From Streptomyces sclerotialus (lineage in GTDB: Bacteria > Actinomycetota > Actinomycetes > Streptomycetales > Streptomycetaceae): a stretch of DNA of 64,000 nt. Shown here one piece after another: positions 8,503-16,704 of this stretch. The stretch's first letter is position 1. Each line of letters opens with the position of its first letter. A model generated the notes under the pieces. That model did not search any database. It was not told the DNA's origin and saw only the letters and a list, made by a program, of their open reading frames with translations. The position numbers and the translations under genes are program-made. Location: the NCBI GenBank assembly GCA_000719105.1, contig JODX01000003.1, positions 248,001-312,000 of the forward strand, in the 5' to 3' direction.

Positions 8503-9399
8503 ATGACCGCGTCCACCACGTCTCCCTCCCTCGCGCCGCTGCTCGCCCGCGGGGCCGTGCTCTCCCTCTTCAAGCGGCCCCGCCCCGACGCGGACTTCCC
8601 GCGCTCCCGGCTGGTCCTGCCCGGCGTACGCGTCGACCGGGACCGCCTCGCCGCCTATGAGCAGGTGTGCGGGTTCCCGGCGGGATACGGCACGCTGCCG
8701 GTGACGTATCCGCACGTCCTGGGTTTCCCGTCGGCCATGGCGCTGATGAGCCGCCGGGACTTCCCGCTCCCCCTGCTCGGCCTGGTCCACACGTCGATCG
8801 AGATCGAGCAGCACCGCGCCCTGTCGCCGTCCGCGACGTACGACCTCACCGTGTACGCCGCCGCGCTGGCACCGCACCGGCGCGGCACCGAGGCGACGGT
8901 GGTGACCGAGGTACGGACGGCCGATGACCTCGTGTGGGAGTCGCGCAGCACGTACCTGGCCCGCCACGGAACCGGTGCCACCACGCCCGGACCGGATCGG
9001 GAGACCCCGCATGAGAAGCCCGGCCTGCCGCCCGACGCCGCAAAGTGGCGGCTGTCCGGCGACCTCGGACGGCGCTACGGCGCGGCCTCCGGCGACCGCA
9101 ACCCCATCCACCTGCACCCGCTCACGGCCCGCCTCTTCGGTTTCCCCCGGGCCATCGCGCACGGCATGTGGACGGTGGCGCGCTGCCTCGCCGAGCACGG
9201 CACCCCGGAGGCGGTGTCCGTCCGGGCGGAGTTCCGGGCGCCGGTGCTGCTGCCGGCCACGGTGACGTACGCGGCGGACGGCACCCGCTTCGCGCTGCTG
9301 AGCGGCAGTGGCGATGGCGGCGGTGGCGGTGGCGAGCGGCTGCACGTGCTCGGGGAGGTGCACCCGCTGCCCAGTCGGCAGGACCGGCAGGACCGGTAG
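8503..9399 (+). CDS. MaoC-like (R)-3-hydroxyacyl dehydratase, HtdX type
   Basis: A 298-residue double-hotdog protein. The C-terminal half carries the hydratase-2 motif 'YGAASGDRNPIH', with the catalytic Asp and His, followed by 'GFPRAIAHGMWTVA'. The N-terminal half is a decayed hotdog, as in HtdX/HtdY. It should interconvert (R)-3-hydroxyacyl and trans-2-enoyl thioesters, acting after the upstream reductase. The gene starts 3 bp downstream of the reductase stop, so the two are cotranscribed. The C-terminus ends in a Gly-rich run and an Arg-Gln-Asp repeat that comes from 9-bp DNA repeats containing the stop codon, so its exact end may vary between strains. Confidence 0.9.
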   Translation: MTASTTSPSLAPLLARGAVLSLFKRPRPDADFPRSRLVLPGVRVDRDRLAAYEQVCGFPAGYGTLPVTYPHVLGFPSAMALMSRRDFPLPLLGLVHTSIEIEQHRALSPSATYDLTVYAAALAPHRRGTEATVVTEVRTADDLVWESRSTYLARHGTGATTPGPDRETPHEKPGLPPDAAKWRLSGDLGRRYGAASGDRNPIHLHPLTARLFGFPRAIAHGMWTVARCLAEHGTPEAVSVRAEFRAPVLLPATVTYAADGTRFALLSGSGDGGGGGGERLHVLGEVHPLPSRQDRQDR

Positions 9400-9411
9400 G
9401 ACCGGTGGGAC
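9376..9411. repeat. 9-bp tandem repeat spanning the MaoC stop codon
   Basis: Four units related to CGGCAGGAC (CGGCAGGAC twice, CGGTAGGAC, CGGTGGGAC). The TAG stop of the MaoC gene lies in the third unit and was created by a C-to-T change relative to the first two. Confidence 0.75.
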
Positions 9412-10076
9412 TACCGCGCCGGTACCGCCTCCACCTCGCTCGGCGGCGCCCAGGGCCGGCCCTCCATCAGCTCGCCGAGACCGGCCCACGCGAAGTTCAT
9501 CAGGGTCGCCGCCGCCTGCCGGGCCGTGACGCCCGGGGTGGCGTTGGCCCAGGCGGCCAGCGACTCGGCAGCGCCGACGAGGGCCTCGGCGAGCCCGGCG
9601 ACCTCCCGCTCGGGCAGGGACGGATCGCGGCGGGCCTCGCGCGCGGCGACCACGATCACCTCGGTGACGAACGCCACCATGTCGGCCCGGACCTCGGCCA
9701 CCTCGGCCGCGAAGGGCTCACCGTGCGTACGGGCCTGGAGGTGCAGCACCGACCAGCCGTCCGGATGCTGTGCGGTGTGCGCGAAGAAGGCCGTGAGCCC
9801 TTCCCAGAGCTGGCGGTCGGCGGGCAGCCCGGGACGCACCCCCGCCCGTACGGCCGCGGTGAGCGCCTTGGCCTCCCGGCGGATGCAGGCGGTGAAGAGG
9901 TCTTCCTTGGAGTTCAGGTACAGGTACACCAACGGCTTGGACACGCCCGCCAGTTCGGCGATCTCGTCCATCGACGCAGCCCGGTACCCGCGCTGTCCGA
10001 AGGTCCGCACGGCCGCGTCCAGCATCTGCTGCTCCCGCACGGCGCGCGGCATCCTCTTGCTCTTCACGGCACCCAT
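9411..10076 (-). CDS. TetR-family transcriptional repressor
   Basis: The 221-residue protein has an N-terminal helix-turn-helix ('MDEIAELAGVSKPLVYLYL' at residues ~36-54, then 'NSKEDLFTACI') and an all-helical ligand domain with 'GLTAFFAHTAQHPDGW'. The Met at residue 9 ('MPRAVREQQ') is an alternative start. It is convergent with the fabG4-like/MaoC operon. Its position suggests it senses an acyl-CoA or similar ligand and represses the operon through the two palindromes at 7124-7152, but this is inference from context. Confidence 0.9.
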   Translation of the reverse strand: MGAVKSKRMPRAVREQQMLDAAVRTFGQRGYRAASMDEIAELAGVSKPLVYLYLNSKEDLFTACIRREAKALTAAVRAGVRPGLPADRQLWEGLTAFFAHTAQHPDGWSVLHLQARTHGEPFAAEVAEVRADMVAFVTEVIVVAAREARRDPSLPEREVAGLAEALVGAAESLAAWANATPGVTARQAAATLMNFAWAGLGELMEGRPWAPPSEVEAVPAR

Positions 10077-10119
10077 GGGGACAGGTTACGAGGCCGCGAC
10101 GGCGGAGGCCGACTGCGGA

Positions 10120-10434
10120 CTACGAGGCCTGGCTCTGCGCGGTGCGGCCCTGCGCGCGGGCGGTGTCGTCCGCCGCGTCCTCCTGGTTGCGGTTGGCCTC
10201 CAGGTTGGCCTTGGCCCGGTCCACGCGCCGGACGATCTGCTCGGAGGCCCGGTCGCGCTGGTTGCGCAGCACGACGAAACTGATCGGCGCGGAGAGCACC
10301 AGGGCCAGCAGGATCATCCACGCGCCGTTGGAGGCGCCGAGCCCGCGGGGGGCGACACCGGTGAAGACGAGGCCCCAGACGACCACGAAGCAGCCCACGA
10401 AGATACCGAGGCGCATCAGTGTGTAGCGGAGCAT
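10120..10434 (-). CDS. DUF4229 small membrane protein
   Basis: A 104-residue protein starting at the ATG at 10434 ('MLRYTLMRLGIFVGCF'). Two hydrophobic segments (residues ~7-25 and ~38-56) are followed by a charged 'RNQRDRASEQIVRRVDR' region and a polar tail, which is the DUF4229 layout. The two hydrophobic segments are short enough to form a membrane hairpin with the charged C-terminus in the cytoplasm. No function is known for the family. In Streptomyces it is commonly found beside mqnE, as here with one GNAT gene between. Confidence 0.85.
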   Translation of the reverse strand: MLRYTLMRLGIFVGCFVVVWGLVFTGVAPRGLGASNGAWMILLALVLSAPISFVVLRNQRDRASEQIVRRVDRAKANLEANRNQEDAADDTARAQGRTAQSQAS

Positions 10435-10531
10435 CTCAATCCACTCTTCCGTTCGGAACCTGGCCAAAGGGGCACTGTCCAGTGAACCACGGCAACCCCA
10501 CGATCTTGCAGGGGGGCTGTCCGGGCGGACG

Positions 10532-11056
10532 CTAGCCGAGCGGCAGCAGCATGAAGACGTCGTCCCGGTCGTCCCCCGGCGCGACCCGGATCGCCCCGGG
10601 CACCCGGCCGACCTCCTTGTACCCGCAGGACCCGTAGAACCGCTCCAGCCCCAGTCCGCCACGGCAGGTGAGCCGGATCGCCTCGATCCCCTCCATGTCC
10701 CGCGCGGCGTCCGCGGCGGCCGCGAGCAGGTCCCGCCCGTACCCCTTGCCCTGGTGCTCGGGGTGCACCATCACGGTGTAGAGCCACACCCAGTGCGTCA
10801 TCAGCCGGTGCGTGTTGAAGGTGAAGAACGCGGTGGCGGCCACGTTCCCGTCCGCGTCGAACCCGACGAGCAGCCGCGTCCGCCCCTCGGCCATCGCCAC
10901 CAGGTGCTTCACCAGCTCGGGCCGGATGACCTCCGGCCCGACCGGCGGAACGAAACCCACGGCGCCCCCGGCGTTGGACACATCGGCCCACAGCCGGAGG
11001 ATGCCGTCGCGCAGTGCGGGTGTGACGGGCGGGTCCAACTGAAACGTAAGGGACAT
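10532..11056 (-). CDS. GNAT-family N-acetyltransferase
   Basis: About 174 residues starting at the ATG at 11056 ('MSLTFQLDPPVTPAL'); an upstream in-frame Met would add 17 unrelated residues. The acetyl-CoA-binding motif A is clear: 'VMVHPEHQGKGYGRDLL' has the Q-x-x-G-x-G/A pattern, followed by the C-terminal 'RFYGSCGYKEVGRV'. It transfers an acetyl group to an unidentified amine. It lies 69 bp downstream of mqnE on the same strand and may be cotranscribed, with no direct functional link visible. Confidence 0.88.
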   Translation of the reverse strand: MSLTFQLDPPVTPALRDGILRLWADVSNAGGAVGFVPPVGPEVIRPELVKHLVAMAEGRTRLLVGFDADGNVAATAFFTFNTHRLMTHWVWLYTVMVHPEHQGKGYGRDLLAAAADAARDMEGIEAIRLTCRGGLGLERFYGSCGYKEVGRVPGAIRVAPGDDRDDVFMLLPLG

Positions 11057-11125
11057 GAGTCGACCGTACGCATTACATACGACCTTCAACAACTCGGGCC
11101 CAGCCACCGGACGCGGGCGCCGGTG

Positions 11126-12289
11126 TCACACCCGCATCGGCTGCGGCGACTCCCGGCGGGCCGGGTCCGGACCGTCGTACTCGCGGATGATCTCGTACCG
11201 GGTGTTCCGCTCCACCGGCCGGAACCCGGCGTCGCGGATCAGGTCCAGCAGATCGTCGCGCGTCAGCTTGTTGGGCGTGCCGTAGTTGTCCGCGTCGTGT
11301 GTGATCTTGTACTCGACGACCGAGCCGTCCATGTCGTCGGCACCGTGCTGCAGCGCGAGCTGCGCGGTCTGCACACCGTGCATCACCCAGAAGACCTTCA
11401 CGTGCGGCACGTTGTCGAACAGCAGCCGGGACACGGCGAAGGTCTTGAGCGCCTCGGCCCCGGTCGCCATCTGCGTCCGCGCCTGAAGGCGGTTGCGGAC
11501 CTTCCCGTCCTTCATGTCCACGAAGTCGTGCTGGTAGCGCAGCGGGATGAAGACCTGGAAGCCGCCGGTCTCGTCCTGGAGCTCACGCAGCCGCAGCACG
11601 TGGTCCACGCGGTGGCGCGGCTCCTCGATGTGGCCGTAGAGCATGGTGCACGGGGTCTTCAGCCCCTTCTCGTGCGCCAGCCGGTGGATCCGGGACCAGT
11701 CCTCCCAGTGCGTCCGGTGGTCCACGATGTGCTGCCGGACCTCCCAGTCGAAGATCTCGGCACCGCCGCCGGTCAGCGACTCCAGCCCGGCGTCGATGAG
11801 CTCGTCGAGGATGTCGGACGCGCTCATCCCGGAGATCGTCTCGAAGTGGTGGATCTCGGTCGCCGTGAACGCCTTCAGCGAGACGTCCGGCAGGGCGGCC
11901 TTCAGCTCGCGCAGCGACCGCGGGTAGTAGCGCCACGGCAGGTTGGGGTGGAGCCCGTTGACGATGTGCAGCTCGGTGAGGTTCTCGCCCTCCATCGCCT
12001 TGGCGAGGCGGACGGCCTCCTCGATGCGCATCGTGTAGGCGTCCTTCTCCCCCGGCTTGCGCTGGAAGGAGCAGTACGCGCACGAGGCCGTGCACACATT
12101 GGTCATGTTCAGATGCCGGTTGACATTGAAATGAACGACGTCGCCGTTCTTCCGCGTCCGCACCTCGTGGGCGAGGCCGCCGAGCCAGGCCAGGTCGTCC
12201 GACTCGTACAGCGCGATGCCGTCCTCGCGGGTCAGCCGCTCACCGGCCCGGACCTTGTCCTCCAGCTCGCGCTTGAGCCCGACGTCCAT
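11126..12289 (-). CDS. mqnE: Aminofutalosine synthase MqnE (radical SAM)
   Basis: A 387-residue radical SAM enzyme of the futalosine menaquinone pathway. It joins the adenosyl radical to 3-[(1-carboxyvinyl)oxy]benzoate to make 6-amino-6-deoxyfutalosine. The [4Fe-4S] cluster motif C-x3-C-x2-C is 'CTASCAYC' at residues 66-73. The following 'EGENLTELHIVNGLHP', 'GGGAEIFD' and 'RYQHDF' segments are characteristic of MqnE rather than MqnC. The start at 12289 has a purine-rich 'gagaaaggtgtgag' upstream. It is preceded by the AsnC regulator gene (59 bp gap), and the UbiX, UbiA and UbiD homologues of the same pathway lie further upstream. Confidence 0.95.
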   Translation of the reverse strand: MDVGLKRELEDKVRAGERLTREDGIALYESDDLAWLGGLAHEVRTRKNGDVVHFNVNRHLNMTNVCTASCAYCSFQRKPGEKDAYTMRIEEAVRLAKAMEGENLTELHIVNGLHPNLPWRYYPRSLRELKAALPDVSLKAFTATEIHHFETISGMSASDILDELIDAGLESLTGGGAEIFDWEVRQHIVDHRTHWEDWSRIHRLAHEKGLKTPCTMLYGHIEEPRHRVDHVLRLRELQDETGGFQVFIPLRYQHDFVDMKDGKVRNRLQARTQMATGAEALKTFAVSRLLFDNVPHVKVFWVMHGVQTAQLALQHGADDMDGSVVEYKITHDADNYGTPNKLTRDDLLDLIRDAGFRPVERNTRYEIIREYDGPDPARRESPQPMRV

Positions 12290-12348
12290 GCTCACACCTT
12301 TCTCCGAACAGACTTCCCCACCGTACTCCCCGCCTGCCGACTGCTTGC

Positions 12349-12807
12349 TTACTGCACCTCTTCGGGCAGCTCCCCCACCCGGTTCTCCCACTTGGTGGAG
12401 AGCACGACGGTGGTGCGGGTCCGCGACACCCCCTTCGTGCCGGACAGCCGCCGGATGGTCTTCTCCAGCCCGTCCACGTCCGACACCCGCACCTTGAGCA
12501 TGAACGAGTCGTCGCCCGCGATGAACCAGCAGTCCTCGATCTCGTTGAGGTCCTTCAGCCTGGCGGCCACGTCCTCGTGGTCGGCGGCGTCGGAGAGCGA
12601 GATGCCGATGAGGGCGGTCACACCGAGACCGAGCGAGGCGGCGTCGACGGTGGCGCGATAGCCGGTGATGACGCCGGCGGCCTCCAGCCGGTTGATGCGG
12701 TCGGTGACGCTGGGCCCGGAGAGGCCGACGAGGCGGCCGAGCTCCGCGTAGGAGGCGCGGCCGTTCTCCCTGAGGGCCTGGATGAGCTGCCTGTCCACCG
12801 CGTCCAT
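12349..12807 (-). CDS. Lrp/AsnC-family transcriptional regulator
   Basis: A 152-residue regulator. The N-terminal winged helix-turn-helix contains 'LIQALRENGRASYAELGRLV' and 'GLSGPSVTDRINRLEAAGVI'. The C-terminal RAM domain includes 'CWFIAGDDSFMLKVRVSDVD', where amino-acid-like effectors bind. It sits between the UbiX-type gene and mqnE on the same strand, a constant position in Streptomyces. It may therefore control menaquinone genes or sense an amino acid linked to them. The upstream 129 bp contain several TTCGAA/CGAAG-like half sites that could be autoregulatory. Confidence 0.92.
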   Translation of the reverse strand: MDAVDRQLIQALRENGRASYAELGRLVGLSGPSVTDRINRLEAAGVITGYRATVDAASLGLGVTALIGISLSDAADHEDVAARLKDLNEIEDCWFIAGDDSFMLKVRVSDVDGLEKTIRRLSGTKGVSRTRTTVVLSTKWENRVGELPEEVQ

Positions 12808-12936
12808 TGCGATCGGTTGCCTTCCGCTGAAGAGGTTCGAAGTCTTACGAAGTCCTGCGAGGTGTTTCGAATGTTGCCGGAGTGGGTCGGGAGCTTGGGA
12901 GCTCGGGAGCTCGGAAATTATGGAGGGGCCGGGGAC

Positions 12937-13614
12937 TCAGCTCGTACGGGAGCCCCCGCCCAGCTCCCCTCGCCACCGCCGGTACAGGCCGTGCTCGACA
13001 CCCGCCGCGTCCAGCACCCGCCCGGCGACGAAGTCCACCAGGTCCTGGATATGGGTGGCGCCCGCGTAGAAGGCGGGCGAGGCGGGCAGCACCACGGCCC
13101 CGGCCTCGTCGAGCGCGACGAGCTGCTTGAGCGTCTGCCCGTTCAGCGGGGTCTCCCGAACGGCGACGACCAGCGGGCGGCGCTCCTTGAGGGTCACGCT
13201 CGCGGCGCGCTGCAGCAGGTCCTTGCTGAGCCCGAGAGCGACCCCGGCGACACAGGCGGTGGAGGCGGGCACGATCAGCATGCCCTTGGCGGGGTACGAC
13301 CCGGACGACGGCCCGGCGGCGAGATCCCCGGCGCTCCAGTGGCGTACGTCATCGATCCGCACGTCATGGAAGGCGTCCGGCTTCCCGTCGGCCCCGCGCG
13401 CGAGCCACTCACGCAGGTCCTCCCGCCAGTGCGCGTCCCGGAACGAGAGCCCCGTCTCGTCGAGCAACGTGAGCCGCGAGGCCCGGCTGACGACCAGGTC
13501 GACACTCTCCCCGGCGTCCAGCAGCCCACGCAGCACCGCAGCGGCATACGGCGTCCCGGACGCGCCGGAAACCCCCACGATCCAAGGCCGACGCTGCGAT
13601 TCCCCTGCGTTCAC
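12937..13614 (-). CDS. UbiX-type flavin prenyltransferase (MqnM-like)
   Basis: A 225-residue protein starting at the GTG at 13614 ('VNAGESQRRPWIVGVSGAS'). The FMN-binding 'GVSGASGTPYAA' and C-terminal signatures 'LKERRPLVVAVRETPLN' and 'GAVVLPASPAFY' identify the UbiX/Pad1 family, which prenylates FMN to make the cofactor of UbiD-type decarboxylases. It presumably supplies prenylated FMN to the UbiD homologue at 19155-20612. It is somewhat longer than the usual 190-200 residues because of a mid-protein insert ('WLARGADGKPDAFHDV'). It is separated from the UbiA/UbiD genes by the accessory block at 13.6-18.2 kb. Confidence 0.92.
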   Translation of the reverse strand: MNAGESQRRPWIVGVSGASGTPYAAAVLRGLLDAGESVDLVVSRASRLTLLDETGLSFRDAHWREDLREWLARGADGKPDAFHDVRIDDVRHWSAGDLAAGPSSGSYPAKGMLIVPASTACVAGVALGLSKDLLQRAASVTLKERRPLVVAVRETPLNGQTLKQLVALDEAGAVVLPASPAFYAGATHIQDLVDFVAGRVLDAAGVEHGLYRRWRGELGGGSRTS

Positions 13615-13646
13615 GTACTTGAGCCTACCGGCGTGCCGTACGGGGC

Positions 13647-14219
13647 TCAGGACCGGTGGGGCGCCTTCGGGTCCACGGGCAGCGACCCGGTGTCGAGCCG
13701 GAGCTTGCCGAGCGGGGAGTCGACGACCAGCTCGGAGCCGTAGGGGAGGGTGTCGCGGCCGAGATAGCCGTCGGGGCCGGGGTTCCACATGGTGACGACG
13801 TGGCCCTTGACCGGGTCGAGAATCAGGTAGTTGGGAATGCCTCGCGAGGCATAGCAGTGAGGCTTTACTTCGTAGTCGCGGCGGACACTGCTCGGCGACA
13901 CGACCTCGGCGACCAGTTCGATGATGTCGGGTGAGTACTCACTGCGGTTCTCGGCCTCCGCCTCCGCGGGAATGACCGCGAGGTCCGGACAGAACTCGTT
14001 GGTGTCGTCAAAGGGAAATGCCACATCACTCACGAGGGCCCACCCGGACGGCAGCTGGTCTTCCAGAAGCGCCCAGGTCCGCTGGATGGTCTTTCCGTGG
14101 AACGGCCTGACCGGGTTCATCATGATGCTGCCCTCGACAATCTCCGTCAGATAGCCGGGGAACATGTCCTCCAGCCTGCTGAGCTGCGAGTGCAGGCGGT
14201 CAAGATCCGAGATGGTCAC
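13647..14219 (-). CDS. Uma2-family (DUF820) putative endonuclease
   Basis: A 190-residue protein. The GTG at 14219 has a consensus AGGAGG 5 nt upstream. The PD-(D/E)XK-like core of Uma2 proteins is visible: 'NEFCPDLAVIPAEAE' gives the catalytic Asp, 'IIELVAEVVSPSS' the Glu, and 'DYEVKPHCYASRGIPNYLIL' the Lys. It is a restriction-endonuclease fold of unknown biological substrate. Uma2 genes are abundant and mobile in Streptomyces and cyanobacteria. It lies at the UbiX end of the accessory block, next to the divergent streptogramin lyase gene. Confidence 0.88.
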   Translation of the reverse strand: MTISDLDRLHSQLSRLEDMFPGYLTEIVEGSIMMNPVRPFHGKTIQRTWALLEDQLPSGWALVSDVAFPFDDTNEFCPDLAVIPAEAEAENRSEYSPDIIELVAEVVSPSSVRRDYEVKPHCYASRGIPNYLILDPVKGHVVTMWNPGPDGYLGRDTLPYGSELVVDSPLGKLRLDTGSLPVDPKAPHRS

Positions 14220-14340
14220 GGTGGCCTCCTGAGGTCCTGCCCTCGATGGTAGGCGGCACCGTACTGACGCACCTGGACCATGCACGAGGCGGTTGGACAG
14301 CGCACACACGAACGGGGCATCGCTCATGCATCCGTTGACG

Positions 14341-14384
14341 CTGACGACAGAGTTGACGACAGAGTTGACGACAGAGCCGACGAG
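14341..14384. repeat. 12-bp tandem repeat upstream of the streptogramin lyase gene
   Basis: Three units close to TTGACGACAGAG plus a partial fourth. They fall between the divergent Uma2 and lyase starts. They keep the frame open upstream of the lyase start but encode only a Leu-Thr-Thr-Glu repeat, so I treat them as noncoding leader. Confidence 0.65.
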
Positions 14385-14427
14385 AAAAGCGGTTGCTCCG
14401 CCATCTGCTCGTCGAGAGGGTGCCCGG

Positions 14428-15306
14428 ATGATCGGAACACAGCTTCGGCTCCCCGTGGCGGACGGGAACGCCGGCCCCTACGGCATCACGACCGGCCCCG
14501 ACGGCGCCCTGTGGATCACCCTCGTGCACAGTGGCCGCATCGCGCGGCTCACCCTCGACGGTGACTTCACGGAGTACCCCTTGGGCTCACCCGCGTGTGG
14601 CCCCACGGTGATCATTCCGGGGCCCGACGGGGCCCTGTGGTTCACCCGGTACAAGGACCACCGGATCGGCCGCATCACCACGGCGGGCGAGGCGACGGCG
14701 TTCGGCATCCCGACGCCCGACAGCGGCCCCTACGGCATCACCGCCGGCCCTGACGGTGCGATGTGGTTCACGCAGATGAACACCGACCGGATCGGCCGCA
14801 TCACCGGCGAGGGGGCGGTCACCGAGTTCGTACTGCCCGTCGAGGGGGCCTTCCCGTCGGCGATCGCCACGGGCCCCGACGGCGCCCTGTGGTTCACCCT
14901 CAACCAGGCCAACGCGATCGGCCGCATGACCACCGACGGCGACACCGTCCTGTACCCGCTGCCCACCCCCGGTGCCGCACCGGTCGGCATCACCAGTGAC
15001 GGCACCGCCCTGTGGTTCGTCGAGATCGCGGCGGGGCAGGTCGGCAGGATCGCGACGGACGGCGAGATCACGGAGTTCCCGCTTCCCGACCGCGCGGCCA
15101 AGCCGCACGCCATCGTCGCGACCGGCCCCGGGGACTGCTGGTTCACCGAGTGGGGGGCCAACCGCATCGGTCGCATCACCGCGAACGGCGAGATCACCGC
15201 GTACGACCTCCCGACCCGATCGTCCGAACCGCACGGCATCACCGTGGGTCCGGACGGCGCCGTCTACGCCTCCCTGGAGGTGGGAGCGGTCGCGCGGGTC
15301 TCGTAG
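14428..15306 (+). CDS. vgb: Virginiamycin B (streptogramin B) lyase Vgb
   Basis: A 292-residue beta-propeller, close to the ~299 residues of the staphylococcal enzyme. The ATG at 14428 follows 'gagaggg'. Repeated blades of the form 'GPDGALWFT...IGRIT' recur about every 42 residues. The residues needed for ring opening of streptogramin B by elimination appear conserved: His in 'AKPHAIV' and the Glu-x-His of 'SEPHGIT'. Vgb linearises streptogramin B antibiotics without hydrolysis, giving resistance. There is no signal peptide, so it is cytoplasmic. It lies in the accessory block inside the menaquinone cluster. Chromosomal Vgb-like proteins in Streptomyces can have weaker or other lactonase-like roles, so resistance is likely but not certain. 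Confidence 0.88.
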   Translation: MIGTQLRLPVADGNAGPYGITTGPDGALWITLVHSGRIARLTLDGDFTEYPLGSPACGPTVIIPGPDGALWFTRYKDHRIGRITTAGEATAFGIPTPDSGPYGITAGPDGAMWFTQMNTDRIGRITGEGAVTEFVLPVEGAFPSAIATGPDGALWFTLNQANAIGRMTTDGDTVLYPLPTPGAAPVGITSDGTALWFVEIAAGQVGRIATDGEITEFPLPDRAAKPHAIVATGPGDCWFTEWGANRIGRITANGEITAYDLPTRSSEPHGITVGPDGAVYASLEVGAVARVS

Positions 15307-15310
15307 GCCC

Positions 15311-15853
15311 TCAGGGCCTGCGGTGTACGGACACGGCGTACTCACCGTCCGCGTAGGGCTGCCCGGACCAGGTCGCGAACCTGGCCTCGGGGACGAGCCC
15401 CGCCGCACCGCACTGCGCGTCGTAGTCGTCCAGCACGTATCCACGGTCCAGGGAGAAGCCCGCCACGAGCCGGCCTCCCGGCCGAACGTGCTTCGCCACT
15501 CCCGCCACGAGGTCCGGTTCCGTGCCCGGCGGGGTGAACAGGGGGACGTTGCCCGCCATCACCACGACGTCGAACGACATTCCCAGATCGAGGCCGACCA
15601 GGTCGCGACGGTGCCAGGGGATGCCGGGAGCCAGGCGCCGGGCGGTGTCGAGCATCGACCCGTCGACGTCCACCCCCACCACAGCGATCCCGTGCCGGGC
15701 CAGCTCGATCGCGACCCGGCCGGTTCCGCACCCCGCGTCGAGGACGGTGGCGGGCCGGAAGGAGCGCACCAGCGCGGCCTCACCGTGTACGTCCCCGCCC
15801 TCGGCGGCGATGCGGTCGAACCGGGCCTGGTAGTCCTCGCCGTTCCACACCAT
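15311..15853 (-). CDS. Class I SAM-dependent methyltransferase
   Basis: A 180-residue Rossmann methyltransferase. Motif I is 'VLDAGCGTGRVAIELARHG' (residues ~42-60), the acidic strand-2 end is 'VVGVDVDGSML', and strand 4 gives 'FDVVVMAGNVPLF'. The length is short for the family, with a minimal C-terminal substrate region. The substrate is unknown. It is convergent with the streptogramin lyase gene, with only 4 bp between the stops. Confidence 0.88.
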   Translation of the reverse strand: MVWNGEDYQARFDRIAAEGGDVHGEAALVRSFRPATVLDAGCGTGRVAIELARHGIAVVGVDVDGSMLDTARRLAPGIPWHRRDLVGLDLGMSFDVVVMAGNVPLFTPPGTEPDLVAGVAKHVRPGGRLVAGFSLDRGYVLDDYDAQCGAAGLVPEARFATWSGQPYADGEYAVSVHRRP

Positions 15854-16014
15854 GCGAAGACTGTGTCACATGCGCCGCGACGGCCTGGCTCGGCACCGAG
15901 GACACCAGAGGTCCCGCGGGTCGCGGGGCACGGTACTCCGAGCGGCAGCGGGGCGGCACGGCCCCATGAATCATCAGGCCATCAGGCACAAGATCATCAG
16001 TGACACTGAAATGA

Positions 16015-16704
16015 TCAGTCAGAGGTGTCAGCAGTCGCGCGGCTTTCGCTGTGGCGCATGGGGGCGGCTCCGCGCAGGAACTGTGACACCGCGTCCTGGA
16101 CTAGCCCGTCAAGCCGTTCCGAGCCGACCAACCCGCTGTTGACCATGGCCGTGATGCCCAGGGCGGTGGCGTAGAGGATGAGCCCCATTTTTTCGCAGTC
16201 ACCCTCTGCCAGCATCCCCTGGGCCTGGCCCTCCTCCATCAGTTCGATGATCTGGCCGAACGCGGCTGCGGCGGCCTCCGTGACCGAGGGCGCGCCCGGA
16301 TGATGCTTGCTCGAGTTCATCAGGTCGTTCAGTGCGGCGTCCTCTGTCGCGAAGCGGGCAGAGGCCGCCACGGCGGCGCGCAGGCGTGCGGCGATATCGC
16401 CCTTGTCGCCGGCCTCGGCCACGGCGGCGCGCAGTGTCGCGTCCAGGCGGAGGAATCCCGACTCCGCGAGAGCGCTGAGCAGCGCACGGCGGTCCGCGAA
16501 GTGCCGTCGCGGCGCGGCATGGCTGACGCCGACCTCTCGCACCAGGTCTCGCAGTGACAATTGATCAGCCCCGTGCGTCTGCAGTCTGCGCTCGGCGCCA
16601 CGGAGGAGTTCACTGCGGGGCGGACCGGAGAAAGCCCCGGGCGGGCTGACCGCGTCGTGATGCGGGCCTGCCTCATGGGAGGCGGGACCGTGCTGGGCGA
16701 TCAG
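16015..16704 (-). CDS. TetR-family transcriptional regulator, start uncertain
   Basis: The core is clear: the helix-turn-helix runs 'LSLRDLVREVGVSHAAPRRH' then 'FADRRALLSALAESGF', followed by a helical ligand domain. There is no ATG in frame. A CTG at 16704 overlaps the stop of the preceding gene as CTGA, mimicking the usual ATGA coupling, and leaves the whole DNA-binding domain intact (about 229 residues). The alternative GTG at 16776 would overlap the upstream gene by 76 bp with no ribosome site, and a TTG at 16560 would cut off helix 1. I prefer the CTG. Target and ligand are unknown. Confidence 0.75.
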   Translation of the reverse strand: MIAQHGPASHEAGPHHDAVSPPGAFSGPPRSELLRGAERRLQTHGADQLSLRDLVREVGVSHAAPRRHFADRRALLSALAESGFLRLDATLRAAVAEAGDKGDIAARLRAAVAASARFATEDAALNDLMNSSKHHPGAPSVTEAAAAAFGQIIELMEEGQAQGMLAEGDCEKMGLILYATALGITAMVNSGLVGSERLDGLVQDAVSQFLRGAAPMRHSESRATADTSD

